Shown: positions 22,400 through 33,717, counted from the first letter of the stretch. The stretch is DNA of 64,000 bases from Bactericera cockerelli (GCA_024516035.1 CM044967.1:4210859-4274858), one strand, 5' to 3'. A program made the numbers and translations. The notes: a model not told the origin generated them from the sequence alone.

Positions 22400-22545
22400 T
22401 GCATGGTCATATCACGACGAGGGTGTTACCCTCCATTCGCAGGAAACTCACAAACCTGCTACCCACATTAACCTCACCCAGCCTGGGTTGGACCGGAATG
22501 CCAGCATCACGAAGTCTTCACCTCGCTGGACGTGGCTTAACTTTG
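22400..22545 (-). mobile_element. S3-related repeat (S3b)
   Basis: Minus strand: CCACGTCCAGCGAGGTGAAG, CATTCCGGTCCAACCCAGG and GAGGGTAACACCCTCGTCG. No tRNA-like head. Confidence 0.55.
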
Positions 22546-22599
22546 GTGATCCTTCGGGAACCGGTGGATTCAACGCGCCATCGATGCTGGCACCAATGG

Positions 22600-23235
22600 A
22601 TGATGATGACACAAAAAAGGAAAGAATTCTCAACTGTTAAAGTGATAATTCTTCTTCCAGTTCATTCAAAGTTCACCTTAAATTTCAACTTTATTTTTTG
22701 TCAGAACTCAGACTAATATTTTAGCCTACCAATCCAGCTATTATAAACACGGGGGGCTATTCTAAAAAAAGGTATCATCTTCATGAGGTCATTGTTTTTT
22801 ATATGTGTTATCCATGTACTACGCCATATACTTAATGTACTTTTATGTACTCGTAAATATACCTCTAGACATCTTACTATGGGGAATTTGCGATCATAAA
22901 TACAGATGTAATATTTTTTTAATATTTGGTTATATAACCTCTGCACCAGCTTTATTTTGTTTTTACATATACTCAAAAAGAACAAGTTTTTTTTTAATTC
23001 TGAGCATGCTGATTAACTGATAAAGTGATTAGTATGGGATCTCATAAAATTTGACATTTCTGTGTGTTTTTCCCTTTCTTTTTTTCTTCTCAAGAACTAA
23101 AATTTTATTTAGAACTAAAAATGATGTGCCTTTTAAGGCAGTGATTGTTGATTACGACCTTAACATTTGAAAGGCTGAAGTACCGAAATGTGAGAAAATT
23201 GATGCAGCTCTAAGTCTGACGTTTTCTTGGTTAAT
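22600..23235. other. No recognised feature
   Basis: AT-rich. Opposing short frames at 22713-23020 have no domain. Confidence 0.4.
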
Positions 23236-23239
23236 GAGT

Positions 23240-23655
23240 TGACTGGTAGTCAAGTGGTTAACGCGCTAGTCTGGTAATCCAGGTAGCGCAGGGATCCATT
23301 GTTTCGAATCCCACCCAATGCATGATTTTTTCCTCATTAATTTGAGTTTGTGACCACATAATAATATGACTCTGAGGGTTAGGTGGTAGAAAATGATTTC
23401 AGCATTATTCATTTATTTTCACTATATTAATTGGACATATTACACACAGTCATACTCGTACAACACAGATAATTACAAATACAATATAATAGAAGTAAAA
23501 GGAAAAAAAAATAAATATAAATATATATATAATATATATGTCCTAACTAAAGGGCGGGGTTATTGCCTTAGGCAATCTCCTCCACCCAACAAGCACTAAC
23601 ATCGCTTGATGGTTACCTTCCACCAAAGAGTGTTATTATTATTATTATTATTATT
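23240..23655 (+). mobile_element. SINE family S1, split by an LT tail
   Basis: Head and body at 23240-23404 stop at TTTCAGCATT. The S1 3' end resumes at about 23597 (CGCTTGATGGTTACCTTCC) and runs through AAAGAGTG to (ATT)n. The interruption is an LT tail in inverse orientation (23405-23590). AGCATTA/AGCACTA on the two sides may be its target duplication. Confidence 0.8.
23405..23590 (-). mobile_element. LT retroelement 3' tail inside S1
   Basis: Minus strand: TGGGTGGAGGAGATTGCC, hairpin TTGCC-TAA-GGCAA, CCCCGCCCTTTAGTTAGG. Its AT-rich 3' side abuts the S1 body. Confidence 0.75.
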
Positions 23656-23659
23656 ATCG

Positions 23660-24370
23660 GGTTTCTCATGAAACACAGTTTTTGGCGAGAAAAATCTGCC
23701 CCGAGGCGAGACTCGAACCCACGTCCTTCGCATGCAGATCCCACGGGCAGCCTGTAGACGAATGTGTGAACATGAGAACTTCTGCATCGGGTACAATGGA
23801 ACATCTTTGTGTACCCAGAGTTTCGTAATTGTTTAATTATAATAATTATTAATCATGCTAGTTGGGTATATTGTTGTGTTGACCTTTACTCCAAGTGTTT
23901 AGCAACATGTAAGCACCAGGATAATAACTGCCGTACAATGCACATGAGTAAATCGTCGAGTCTGCGCTGTGCAGTAATTATATACTGGTCTAAACTCGGT
24001 TTACTAGTACATACGAATTATTTGTACATAAAAAATTATGTATTGTAATTGAACATTATGACGAAGAGTAACGTTTACAGAGCGTCCAAATTACAATTAC
24101 TTGTCATGCTGGTGCTCGTGTGGTCGATTTGTAACTCCAGACTACCCGGGTCACAAGCACACTCTAGGAATTTGGACTTTGTGGTCAATTTTGGTCTTTG
24201 TGGTCAATTTTTAAACCAATGAGGAAAATAAATGTGACTGAGGGTGAAATTAATACATATTAATATAGCCTTATTTTCAATTACTTGGAAGCTTTTATTT
24301 TACTGTTTTTCACTTGTATATTAATCGTAACTATGTATAAAAGGCTTGACCCGTAATTATACGTCCCTTC
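23660..24370. other. No confident feature
   Basis: A minus-strand tRNA-like patch near 23705-23740 (GGGTTCGAGTCTCGCC) suggests a further SINE head. The rest is unassigned. Confidence 0.4.
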
Positions 24371-24376
24371 TGTGGA

Positions 24377-24560
24377 TTATTATTATTTATACTGCCCGAT
24401 TAGGACTATAAAGAGCCATTATTCCAGCAGTAAGCCCATAACGTATTATTGTGTGGTCAAAATCCCAAATGAGAGGATAAATTGTCATGTCCAGGTTGGG
24501 TTTCGAACCCGCGACCCCTGGGTTACCAGTCAGAAGCCTAAACCACTGAGCTACCGGGAG
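24377..24560 (-). mobile_element. SINE family S4, full length
   Basis: The tail side has TACTGCCCGATTAGGACTAT and CATTATTCCAGCAGTAAGCC. The head reads CTCCCGGTAGCTCAGTGG with box B GGGTTCGAAACCC. The acceptor-like stem is slightly decayed. Confidence 0.8.
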
Positions 24561-24564
24561 AGAT

Positions 24565-25485
24565 ATAATGAAGAAAGCATGATAGATTTGTCCCGTAAAT
24601 TTGTTAAAATAATGGTAAAATTACCTTGTATGGTAGTAAAATTACCAATGGAAAATAACAATTTTATTTCGGATAGCGTATGCTGCTCTTCTATGAGAGG
24701 AGTTTTGCTGTTTCATCTCTTCGCCTTTATTGATATCGGGCATAATAAATTTCAAGTCAAGTGAATGTAGACTAGTTTACTATTGGCAATCACCTTGAAA
24801 ATGGTTAGCTTCATATCTTCTTCAATCTTAACCCTTTATGCGTTGAGAAGAGATCAGTCATTCGAAACAAAAAAGTGAGAAGTTGTTTTAGATGTACAAA
24901 TCATTATTTTCGGTTTATACCTACTGATTATAATAGAACTATTATACCTGCTGATGAGAGCAAAGAAGCTCGAAAGTCCTTTTACATAAGTTTAGTAGCA
25001 TATTATAGCCCCCCTTGCAACATAGACAAAAAAAAATTGCAAATTATTTATTGAAAGTGGATTTTGGCTTGACGGAATGTAATTAAAATTTAAAAAATAC
25101 TATAGTATGATATATTATCCTCTTTGAAACATATTTTTTTTTCTTCAACATTTTTATTTCAAAACTTTATTTTTTCATGTCGAAAAATAGATCAGTTTCG
25201 ATTTCGTCCTATTTGACCTGGTTTACTGTCCAATAATTTTGATCTTCGTCCGTTTCGGTCAATGAATCAAAATAATTGTGTGTTTTTATTTGTTCATGTG
25301 TGTTTTTTATGGTTCCTCCTTCTCCAAGAGTTAGATTTAGGACGACTAATTATTAAGAAAATAAAACAGGTAACTGAAGATAAAAAAAACACCTCTTTTA
25401 GATCATAATTATTATACCGAGGGAATTGACATTGACAAGTTGGGTTGGATTTCATATTTCTGATAGTAAATAATTTTAGTTACAC
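24565..25485. other. No recognised gene; E fragment
   Basis: 24866-24975 carries E-family pieces (AAAAAGTGAGAAGTTGTT, CCTGCTGATGAGAGCAAAG). TTAACCCTTTATGCG at 24830 could be one TTAA-MITE end with no partner. Confidence 0.4.
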
Positions 25486-25489
25486 AGGA

Positions 25490-25690
25490 CTTCATCTGGT
25501 AACATAAGAAGTCCTGTGTTTGCCTCATCAACGCTTCCCACTGCCATGGCGATTCTTAATAAGAATGCCACAGTCCTGGACATTGCCGACAGCCTCGACC
25601 ACTTTAAAGAGAAAGCAAAGGCTATTTTATATGTTTAATATTTTGCATGTAGTTTTTCATAAATTTTTGTATAGATTGATTGTAAAAAAA
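25490..25690 (+). mobile_element. Short LINE 3' fragment (same family as 16740-17349)
   Basis: Matches 17060-17330 from the CATCTGGTAACA segment through GACATTGCCGACAGCCTCGA to the stop codon and a shortened UTR ending GATTGATTGTAAAAAAA. It is strongly 5'-truncated. Confidence 0.75.
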
Positions 25691-25724
25691 TATTCTAACA
25701 TGCTGGTATTATTGATAGATCAAT

Positions 25725-25878
25725 CGACCTCAGTAGCTTGATCGATAAGGCGGCGGACTTGTAACCTGGAGGTCGGTGGTTCAAGTCTCGGTTTCAGCGT
25801 AGATTTATTAAAACGAGTTTGAGTAGTTGTGATGTTACAAAAGTAATTACCTAACACAAATATAATAACTTTCATTAA
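25725..25878 (+). mobile_element. SINE family S2, full length
   Basis: CGACCTCAGTAGCTTGATCG head, GGTTCAAGTCTCGG box B, TTTGAGTAGTTGTGATGTTA body. It follows the LINE fragment after about 35 bp. Confidence 0.85.
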
Positions 25879-25879
25879 A

Positions 25880-26690
25880 TATTTAAAAAGTATATGTTAA
25901 TTTTTTTTAAATTAGTACTTATGTTACACCCACTTTCAACTATAATTTGATAAATATGAGTAATGTGACTTCACTTGAAATAACACAGGCGAATATAATT
26001 TGAAATTAGGTATATATTCATATTTTTCGTGAAACTCAGTCATTGTTTTAATAATTGTTTCTTTTTTTTTCTCTTGTGATTTCAAACTATTCTAGTCTTC
26101 GTTTTTAATCACATTTTATGTTCAATTGTCAATAAAATAAATATTCTGTGTTATAATTATTGAAATAGAAATTATACATAATAAGATTGAAATGTATGGT
26201 CAGAGTGAACGTAACTATTTCCTTCTAAAAAGGGGAAAAGAGAAAAAAAAGGTTTTTCATTAATATATTGTAGAAAAAAACTAAGCTAATTCAATGATCT
26301 CTATATTTGTAAGTAGATAATATTAATTTATATAAAAAAAAATCTTGTTGTATTTCAATGTTTTATTTATACCGTAAGCACCTTTGTAACAAAATTTTAT
26401 TACAAATAAAATATACTACTACTACTACTACTACTAATTTGAAATTTGGGGTTTAATAGAAATATAAATCAAGTAAAAAAAAATCGTTCTTGAAAGATAG
26501 ATGGTTTCTTGGTTTCATTCACTTTAAAAAATAAAATATTGTTGCGTCGAAATTACAGCTCTGTGCTTTATGAAATAATTCGACATGAGTCATGAAGTTT
26601 GAAGAATCTTTCTTACCAAAACAAAACAAAAAAACACAGCTTAACTAGTCACAATACTATATATAGCAATTATAGCATAGGTATTCCTAA
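25880..26690. other. AT-rich; (ACT)n microsatellite
   Basis: Very AT-rich with an ACT/ACTACT run at about 26415-26437 after AAATAAAATAT. No gene. Confidence 0.5.
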
Positions 26691-26865
26691 TGTATATACC
26701 AGGTGACCAAGAAAACTGTGACAGTTGGTAAAACTGTTCGTTTATTATCAAAGAAGGAGTTCGCTTAAATTTTATTTAGAGTAAAGAATACATTGATTTT
26801 TTACTTAAAAGTAGAAAATATTAAATAAAAAAACTTGAGCATAGGATGGTGGTGTTCATGCCTTT

Positions 26866-27320
26866 TATTATTATTAAATACTTTATTAATATAAAATGAT
26901 ATATGTATAGTACTTATAAATAATTATAATAATAATGCTTTTTCTTTGTGTTATTATGTCACAATTTTAGTGGTAGCGCAGATTCATAGGACTTTACCAA
27001 TTTAATTTACAATATTCTGTATTATTTTTTACCTAAGATTCTGCCACTGTCGCTGCTTCACATTAAAGCAGCTACTCATTTTTCCTCACGAGTATGAGTG
27101 GACCCCGAACATCCAAGTACAGAGCAGAAAAAATCCTCCCCGCTGGAATCGAACCAGGTCACCATGTGTGCAATGCCTAGTGCGCTAACTCGCTCTGCCA
27201 CAGTGACTCTTATAAATAATTATATAAAAAATAAAACAATAAACAATAAAAAGGAAGAATAGATTCATAATACACATAATTATATACATAATGAGGGCGG
27301 GGTAATTGCCTATGGCAATA
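26866..27320 (-). mobile_element. LT retroelement 3' tail, split by S6
   Basis: The core TTGCC-ATA-GGCAAT and CCCCGCCCTCATTATG lie at the right end. The AT-rich 3' part is interrupted at 26929-27208 by an S6 SINE. Confidence 0.7.
26929..27208 (-). mobile_element. SINE family S6, full length with 16-bp TSD
   Basis: Flanked by identical CTTATAAATAATTATA at 26913-26928 and 27209-27224. The minus-strand head GTCACTGTGGCAGAGCGAG has a box-B-like GGTTCGATTCC. The body has GAGTGGACCCCGAA (inverse), the GCTGCTTCACATTAAAGCAG hairpin and an AAT-type tail. The perfect duplication proves retroposition by target-primed reverse transcription and a recent date. Confidence 0.9.
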
Positions 27321-27743
27321 TTGTTTTATAAAATGCCTTCTACATTATTTCCCATTATTTCTGCAATGGTCCCCCAAAATAAGACTTTTAGCAAACCTAT
27401 GAAATATTAATAAATAATAAAATATTAATAACAACGGATTTTTTCTTGACCACCCGGTACGTACATCTGTCAGTAGATGTTCTATGCATTAACCTAAATG
27501 TCATCTCGTTGGCTCGATTCATCAATTCACATTTAATCGTTAATCTCTCTGGACTATTCTCCGAGCCATTGAAAAAGGATATCCTTGAAAGTGGATCAGT
27601 TATCTTTGTCCTCCGCAGGAACTTTCTGCATTATTCTTTATTAGTCATCAGTTCTACTTTGGAGAAAAAAAAACTGGATCACTTCTCTTGCGTTCAAAGT
27701 CAAATAGTTTTAGTTTGTATGTACTAATGCACTTATGTAAAAG

Positions 27744-28109
27744 CCAGCCTCCATGGTGTAACGGTTGTGACTATTGCCCGTAGTCCAGAGATCCTGAGTT
27801 CGATCCCCGGTCGGAGCAGATTTTTCACACAGAAAAATATGTTCCCTCCGTACATGACGTGAGGCTGGCATTTCCGGCCCTACCCAGGCTGGGTGAGGTT
27901 AATGTGGGTAGCTGGTACGATTCTCGGTGAATGGAGGGTAAAACCCCCGTCCTAATCCAGGACGTTAAATCAAATAGAATTGTTGGCGTTAGGAAGGGCA
28001 TCGAGCCGCATAAAAAATGTGCCAAAACCAACCAACCTCAACCATGAGGTTGAACAACGTCGACCCTGCTCAAGCGGGATAAGACAGAGTAAAAGAAGAA
28101 GAAGAATGT
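27744..28109 (+). mobile_element. SINE family S3, full length (reference copy)
   Basis: Flanked by ACTTATGTAAAAG at 27731-27743 and 28110-28122. Head CCAGCCTCCATGGTGTAACG, box B GAGTTCGATCCCCGG, body GGCTGGGTGAGGTTAATGTG, GTTAAATCAAATAGAATTG, GAACAACGTCGACCCTGC and tail AAAAGAAGAAGAAG. Confidence 0.9.
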
Positions 28110-28380
28110 ACTTATGTAAAAGGACTCAGTATTGTTTTAAGAAATGTGTCGTTTCTTTTATCGTTTGGCTTATTACACATCTCAAAGTAAGCAATAAATT
28201 TGATCAGGAAATCTGATGGCAGTGATTGTCTGATCCCAAAATTGTCAGTACTTTAGCCGCATGTCAATGCGTTGCCCAGGGTGAACCACGAGGAGGCGTA
28301 CTAACATTTCACCCCATGTGTTGGTATATTGTTATTAAGTATTTTGGTATATTATTTTATAAAATGTGTTGGTATATTGG

Positions 28381-28512
28381 TTATCATATTTGTGTTAATC
28401 ACTTTCGTGATATCACAACTACTCAAACTCACTTTACTAAATCTACGCTGAATCCGGGACTTGAACCACCGTCCTCTAGATTACAAGTCCGCCGCCTTAT
28501 CGAACAAGCTAT
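28381..28512 (-). mobile_element. SINE family S2
   Basis: Complete body (GATATCACGAAAGTGATT on the minus strand) and box B. The head is cut after TAGCTTGTTCGATAAGG. Confidence 0.8.
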
Positions 28513-28597
28513 TAGATATGTTAAAAAATAAAAATTCAAATACAAAAGACATTAATTAAGTATTTTTTTATATACATTTATAGTATACATGTTGGTA

Positions 28598-28744
28598 GCT
28601 TGATCGACAAGGCGGCGGACTTGTAACCTGGAGGTCGGTGGTTCAAGTCCCGGTTTCAGCGTAGATTTAGTAAAGCGAGATTGAGTAGGTGTGATATCAC
28701 GAAAGATGATTACCACAAATGATATATGATAACTTAAAAAAACT
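28598..28744 (+). mobile_element. SINE family S2 with 14-bp TSD
   Basis: TATACATGTTGGTA is present at 28584-28597 and 28745-28758. The head starts within GCTTGATCGACAAGGCGG, so the copy lost its first dozen or so bases on integration. The tail is ATATGATAACTTAAAAAAAC. Confidence 0.88.
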
Positions 28745-28759
28745 TATACATGTTGGTAA

Positions 28760-29640
28760 TTCTCTCATAATTTAATAGAGTGTTGCTCTAAGTAAATAAG
28801 TAAGATTGTTTTATTGTGCATTTGATACAAAGAGTATGTTCACAACATCATGACAAAAAATAGAGCTGTATTTATAAAATATTCTAATTTTAGAATTCTA
28901 CTAATTCAGTTCTTATTCATGTATGTAGAAGTATGAAGATTTATTGTTAACATTATAATTCGAGTAAGTAGACCGTCTAGCTACAAAGGACATCCTGATG
29001 GTCGTTTGGTTCACGACATTGTGTGATCTTCACTTCAGTTGTCCAGCTGTCCTGAGCGAAATTCACCTTGAAACCTTTGGTAATTACTATTTTCCAGTCC
29101 TATTTAGTCTGGAGAACTTTACTAACCACTAAAAATAGTAATAAAATAACATTAGTAATACGAAGAACACAAAGTACATCGAAGTACAACTCATCATCAC
29201 TTTTCTGTTCATTAATTTTCTTTTTTTAATTTTATAACAATAGATTATAATATGTAGGTATATATATTCATTTTTAATTTTCGTGCACGTATTTCTGTAT
29301 ACAATACAGTAAAATATAAACAATAAAACATTCATAATAAATAAAATAAATTCCGTGTCCATGAGATAGGGATAGATAGCTAAATCACGGTGGTGAGAGG
29401 ATTATAAATGGACGCCCGAATACAATACTTCCGATTTCTAATATTAGATCGGAAGCAATTGAAGTTTATTTTGTGAATAAAAAAGTTACCTAAAATATAG
29501 TGACAATAATTATTATTATTTGATCAGTAAAAACCTTTAATTGCGAGACCGGAATAGACTTGCAAGACCTTTATTTCCGTCAGGCTTGTTGTTGTTATTA
29601 TTAGTAGTAATTTTAATGTTCTGATCATCATCATCATCAT
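28760..29640. other. AT-rich; S3c tail fragment
   Basis: 29348-29420 matches the S3c 3' module (CCTAAATCACGG-like, GTGGTGAGAGG) and then AATACAATACTTCCGATTTC, which also occurs at about 35827. No gene was recognised. Confidence 0.45.
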
Positions 29641-29642
29641 CA

Positions 29643-30062
29643 TAGGTTTGCGTCATCGTGAACGATGGTAGCCAGACAGTGGAGGAATGACTCAGCACTT
29701 CTACCATTGCCTTTACAAGGAGGCTAATAATTGACAAGGGCCCCCAGAACCAAGCCAATGCTGGTCTACTCCCTGTTTTTAGTCCCCCAGCCAGACTGCT
29801 GGTCTACTCCCTGTTTTTAGTCCCACAGCCAGTGCTGGTCTGCTCCCTGTTTATGGTCCCCCAGCCAGACTGCTGGTCTCCTCCCTGCTTATAGCCCCCC
29901 AGCCAGACTGCTGGTGTACTCCCTCTTTATAGTCCCCCATCCAGACTGCTGGTCTACTCCCTGTTTATAGTACCCCAGCCAGACTGCTGGTCTACTCCCT
30001 GTTTATAGTCCCCCAGCCAGACTTCTATTCTACTCCCTGTTTATAGTCCCCCAGCAAGACTG
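29643..30062 (+). repeat. 38-bp minisatellite (8 units) in a dispersed repeat
   Basis: The leader (TTTGCGTCATCGTGAACGAT, GCTAATAATTGACAAGGG) precedes about eight 38-bp units containing CTGGTCTACTCCCTG and AGTCCCCCAGCCAGACT. Unit 3 has lost a few bases. Single-unit relatives elsewhere show this is an internal expansion. Confidence 0.9.
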
Positions 30063-30290
30063 TTATGATAATACTAATAATAATTTTAATTAATTATTTG
30101 ATTGTAATTAGTGACTGTCATACCGACTCTGGTTAATTGGGCAAGGAGATGGTAGAGACTTCTTCGCATCTATAAACCTGTAATTACCAACGTAATTAAT
30201 CCCGGTAATACTTTAAAAATAAATAATAATAACAATAATACTATTTCACTTAATTAATTTTAGACCTTATACCTTATGATAGTGATGTAC

Positions 30291-30506
30291 TGTGCACTGG
30301 TAGTCTAGTGGTTAACGCGCTAGTCTGGTAATCCAGGTAGCGTAGGGATCCGTTGGTTCGAATTCCACCCAGTGCATGAATTTTTCCTCATTAATTTGAG
30401 TTTGTGACCACACAATACGAAAACTCTGAGGGTTAGGTGGTAGAAAATGCTTTGAGCATTAACCTCACCTGGTTACCTTCCACTAAAGAGTGTTATTATT
30501 ATTATG
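30291..30506 (+). mobile_element. SINE family S1, full length (reference copy)
   Basis: GTGCACTGGTAGTCTAGTGG through ACCCAGTGCA (intact acceptor-like pairing GCACTGG/CCAGTGC), then TTTTTCCTCATTAATTTGAG, TGAGGGTTAGGTGGTAGAAA, CACTAAAGAGTG and ATT tail. Confidence 0.9.
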
Positions 30507-30551
30507 TACCTTTTACTATTACACATGAATAAGAATTGAAATAAATAGTAA

Positions 30552-30690
30552 CCAACCTCAGTTAGCTTAATCGATAACTTGGCGGACTTTAAACCTGGAG
30601 GTCAGTGGTTCGAGTTGCAATGTCGGTATAAATTTAGCAGTGAGGGTTTGAGTAATTGTGACATCACGAAAGTGATTAACACAAATATAT
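30552..30690 (+). mobile_element. SINE family S2, diverged
   Basis: CCTCAGTTAGCTTAATCGA head, box-B region GGTTCGAGTTGC (mutated), GACATCACGAAAGTGATTAA terminus. Confidence 0.8.
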
Positions 30691-30775
30691 TTTTTTTAAT
30701 ACTCTTTTCCCCCCAGTCACATACACAAATATGTTCACTTAAACGTAACTTTTAATGAACTTTTACTAAATAGGT

Positions 30776-30925
30776 AAGGGTGGCGTCATCCTGAACGACG
30801 GTAGCAAGTGGAGGAATAATTCAGCACTTCTACCACTGTTTACAAGGAAGCTAATAATTGACAAGGGCCCCCAGAACCAAGCCATTGCTGGTCTACTCCC
30901 TGTTAATAGTCCCACAGCCAAGCAT
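30776..30925 (+). repeat. VNTR-family repeat, single unit
   Basis: Leader GTGGCGTCATCCTGAACGAC, GACAAGGGCCCCCAGAACCA, then only one CTGGTCTACTCCCTG unit. This is the probable unexpanded state of 29643-30062. Confidence 0.7.
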
Positions 30926-31084
30926 ATAGGAAATACCTATTAGTAATAACCCTGGTTGGTTTTTATTTATTTATTTGACGGGTCAGAAACACAATAATAC
31001 AAAATTACATTTGTATATTTGTTTCAGGATTTTCGAGTCGCCCTGTTTCATTCACTGCATAACATTTGGATATTGGCCCATCAC

Positions 31085-31315
31085 TCATGAGTTTATCATA
31101 GGTAAGCTTGAACTCACTTAAGCCGGGGTTAAGTGGCAGAGAATGTCTAAGGCATTTACTTCGCCCCGGGTTACAAAACAATTGTAATTAAAAATTATTG
31201 ATGTTCTTTATTTTTTTTGTACATATTTCTAAGTTTTTCTTTAACTTTATTATTTTTAATTTGTGTTCTTGATTGTTTTAAAAATAAAGTGTAAAAAAAA
31301 AAAAAAAAAAAAAAA
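31085..31315 (+). mobile_element. Polyadenylated retroelement 3' end
   Basis: GTTAAGTGGCAGAGAATGTC and ACTTCGCCCCGGGTTACAA are followed by a T-rich UTR, AAAATAAAGTGT and an A run of about 22. The GGGGCGAAGTTAATGC region after the head at 51378 is similar in inverse, so the two may be relatives. Confidence 0.5.
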
Positions 31316-31546
31316 TCAACTCGCTTCTACCTGTTTTTGTTGTTGTTGTCAAAACAGAAAATTTAATATTCGTACTGTCCCGGTAGCTCAGTGGTAAGTA
31401 TGCATGTATTAGTTGTCAAAGAATCAATATGAGTTATGTTTTCTTTTCCTGTGAAAATCGGAGGATATACATTTGTATACCCATCTTTGCATCTCATTTA
31501 GAATTTTAGGTAATAAATTTCAAGAAATCTGTGAACAATATCTAAC

Positions 31547-31769
31547 CGTGCACTGGTAGTCAAGTGGTTAAAGCGCTAGACTGGTAATCCAGGTAGCGTA
31601 GGGATCCGTTTGTTCGAATCCCACCCAGTACATGAATTTTTCCTCATTAATTCGAGTTTGTGACCACATAATAATAAGACTCTGAGGGTTAGGCGAAAGA
31701 AAATGCTTTGAGCATTAACCTCGCCTGGTGGTTACCTTCCGCTAAAGAGTGTTATTATTATTATTATTA
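31547..31769 (+). mobile_element. SINE family S1, full length
   Basis: Intact head (GTGCACTGGTAGTCAAGTGG), box B GTTCGAATCCC, TTAGGCGAAAGAAAATGC body variant, long ATT tail. A lone S4 head start (GTCCCGGTAGCTCAGTGG) lies upstream at 31377-31394. Confidence 0.88.
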
Positions 31770-32589
31770 GCCAAGCGGAGCTATCCCAATGCAAATTTCC
31801 AACCTACTAAGTATTTCCAATGCTGAGTTACAGTAGATCAGTGAGTCTATGAGTGGGTTTCAGTTTCATAACTTCTCACTTTTCTGTTTCTACTGATAAG
31901 TAAAGATCTGGAGCTTCACAAACGTTTGTTCATTATTCAATAAGTCACTCTTAAACCTGCCACAGAAGTGAGCTACTCACTGTTAAGTCATCAATAATAG
32001 AATATCCGAGACCCAAACTACAATGTGAAGACGTGGTTGACACACAGACATTAAAACCAAAACAGCTGAAAATAGGTCTAGAGCTAAATGTTAGCTATAT
32101 TTTAATGATACATAATCATAATACTCACACGGATAAGTCCACAGCTAAATGTTAACTATATTAATGAGACAATCAAAATACTCACACGGTTACTGGCATA
32201 TTTTAGACGGATCATCTTAATGCTTGTTTGATGGTAAACCATAGACCTACTCGGTAGTTTGGTGGTAAACGGTTTCTAACCTATGATCAAATAGCGGTTA
32301 TGCGTTTATTAGCTAACCGGTTAACCTATCGAGTTATTGACACCTAACGCGATCAGAATGTCATTTGTGATCGTTCTGAACTTCAAACGTAGTCCTGTGT
32401 TTTGAAATTTGGTCCCAAATATGCAGCCTAGATGAGATCATACTAATTCCTGTTTTATGTTCGTTGTATAATTTTTAACAAGAGAAGATGAGAGTGTCTA
32501 CAAATTGAAGATGTAACATATTGAATGTAACACAAGACTTGAAAAAAAAACACACACACATTATTTGAATACTTATTTGGAACAGATGT
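31770..32589. other. No recognised gene
   Basis: An E-family edge is at 31869-31893 (ACTTCTCACTTTTCTG). A direct repeat around GAGCTAAATGTTAGCTATAT/CAGCTAAATGTTAACTATAT (about 32081 and 32142) is followed by ATACTCACACGG in both copies. Confidence 0.5.
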
Positions 32590-32884
32590 CCAGTAGTCTG
32601 TTCCAGAAACACTCTCCACTCTCCAAATCTCGGTTTCAACCGTCACACAACGCACTCTGATCGGTTGCTGATGCGTTCAAATTAACCAATCAGAGTGCGT
32701 TGTGTGACGGTTGAAACGGATATTTGGAGAGGGGAGAGTGTTTCTGGAAGAAGGGCCAGTAGCCCATTCCAGAAACAGTCCCACACTCTCCAAATCTCCG
32801 TTTCAACCGTCACACAACGCACTCTGATCGGTTGTTGCGTTTGGGGTTTATGAGAGTGAGAAAGCTTTCTGGAACGAGGCCCAG
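32590..32884. repeat. Foldback MITE array, two units
   Basis: Unit 1 (32590-32758) is an almost perfect palindrome: TTCCAGAAACACTCTCCACT, CAACCGTCACACAACGCACT, then its inverse. Unit 2 (32759-32884) has a full left arm and a shortened right arm. It belongs to the same family as 381-830. Confidence 0.85.
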
Positions 32885-32892
32885 GTATATTC

Positions 32893-33285
32893 AAAGGGTT
32901 GGATGGAAGAGATTGCCACAGGCAATAACCCCGCCCTTTAGTTAGGACACTAGTATCATTTTCTTTTTTATTTAATTATTTATTTTTCATACCATTTTAT
33001 CTTTTATTTATTTTTCCTTAATTTCATACTGTAAATATTGTGTCCTCCTAATGAAAATTAAAATAATAATAATTCTAATATCAGTGCACGCATCACATCT
33101 AAGGGTTGGGTAGAAGAGAATACCATAGCCAATAACACCGCCCTTTAGTTAGGACATATGTTTATATATTTTTTCCTTTTTATTGTACCTATATATTGTT
33201 TCTATTTTTTATCATTGTTATAATAATTATTTGTATTGTACATAATGTCTTCTTATCTAATAAAGTGTTTAATAATAATAATATC
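32893..33285 (+). mobile_element. Two LT tails in tandem
   Basis: Copies at 32893-33075 (hairpin TTGCC-ACA-GGCAA) and 33099-33285 (hairpin decayed to TACC-ATA-GCCAA). Each ends CTAATAAAG- or CTAATGAAA-like and then (AAT)n. Confidence 0.75.
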
Positions 33286-33717
33286 ACAATGTTTAAACTA
33301 ATTGACTGATTGACGTCTATTAATTCACTGGTCGTGTGAATTGGCAATAATTTACAGCACGATCCTGTATGAAGAAGAATACACCCTCAATCCTGAATCA
33401 TAGAATCAGGTATCTATTCTGGTGATAGTTATAGGCGTCTAAGCTATTATGCAAGCAGGCACCGCTCAGCCATCATGTTCAGTGTAAGCTATTCACTTTG
33501 AAACTTTCAATACAGTCGAAGTTCATACAAACATAACAGTTGGAATGTTCAGGATGCAAAGTTTATAGATAGGTAGCTTTTATTGTTTATTTGACTTTTA
33601 TATAAATGTACCTGTATATTGGATTCTTTGTATATAGTAGTGTATAGTACTGTTATTTGCTATTTAAACATTTAGATAGAAAATAATAGAAAGAAGAAAA
33701 ATATAGAACGGAAATTA

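Larger units (their letters stand above)
26699..27458. mobile_element. TA-flanked terminal-inverted-repeat element
   Basis: Left end CCAGGTGACCAAGAAAA, right end inverted CCGGGTGGTCAAGAAAA (14 of 17 match), flanked by TA at 26697-26698 and 27459-27460. This suggests a Tc1/mariner-type nonautonomous element. Much of its interior is later insertion (LT tail, then S6). Confidence 0.65.

Noticed and set aside
27446..27727. 93-residue frame after the TA element
   Set aside because: No recognisable domain. It starts inside the transposon end, and its composition fits AT-rich noise.
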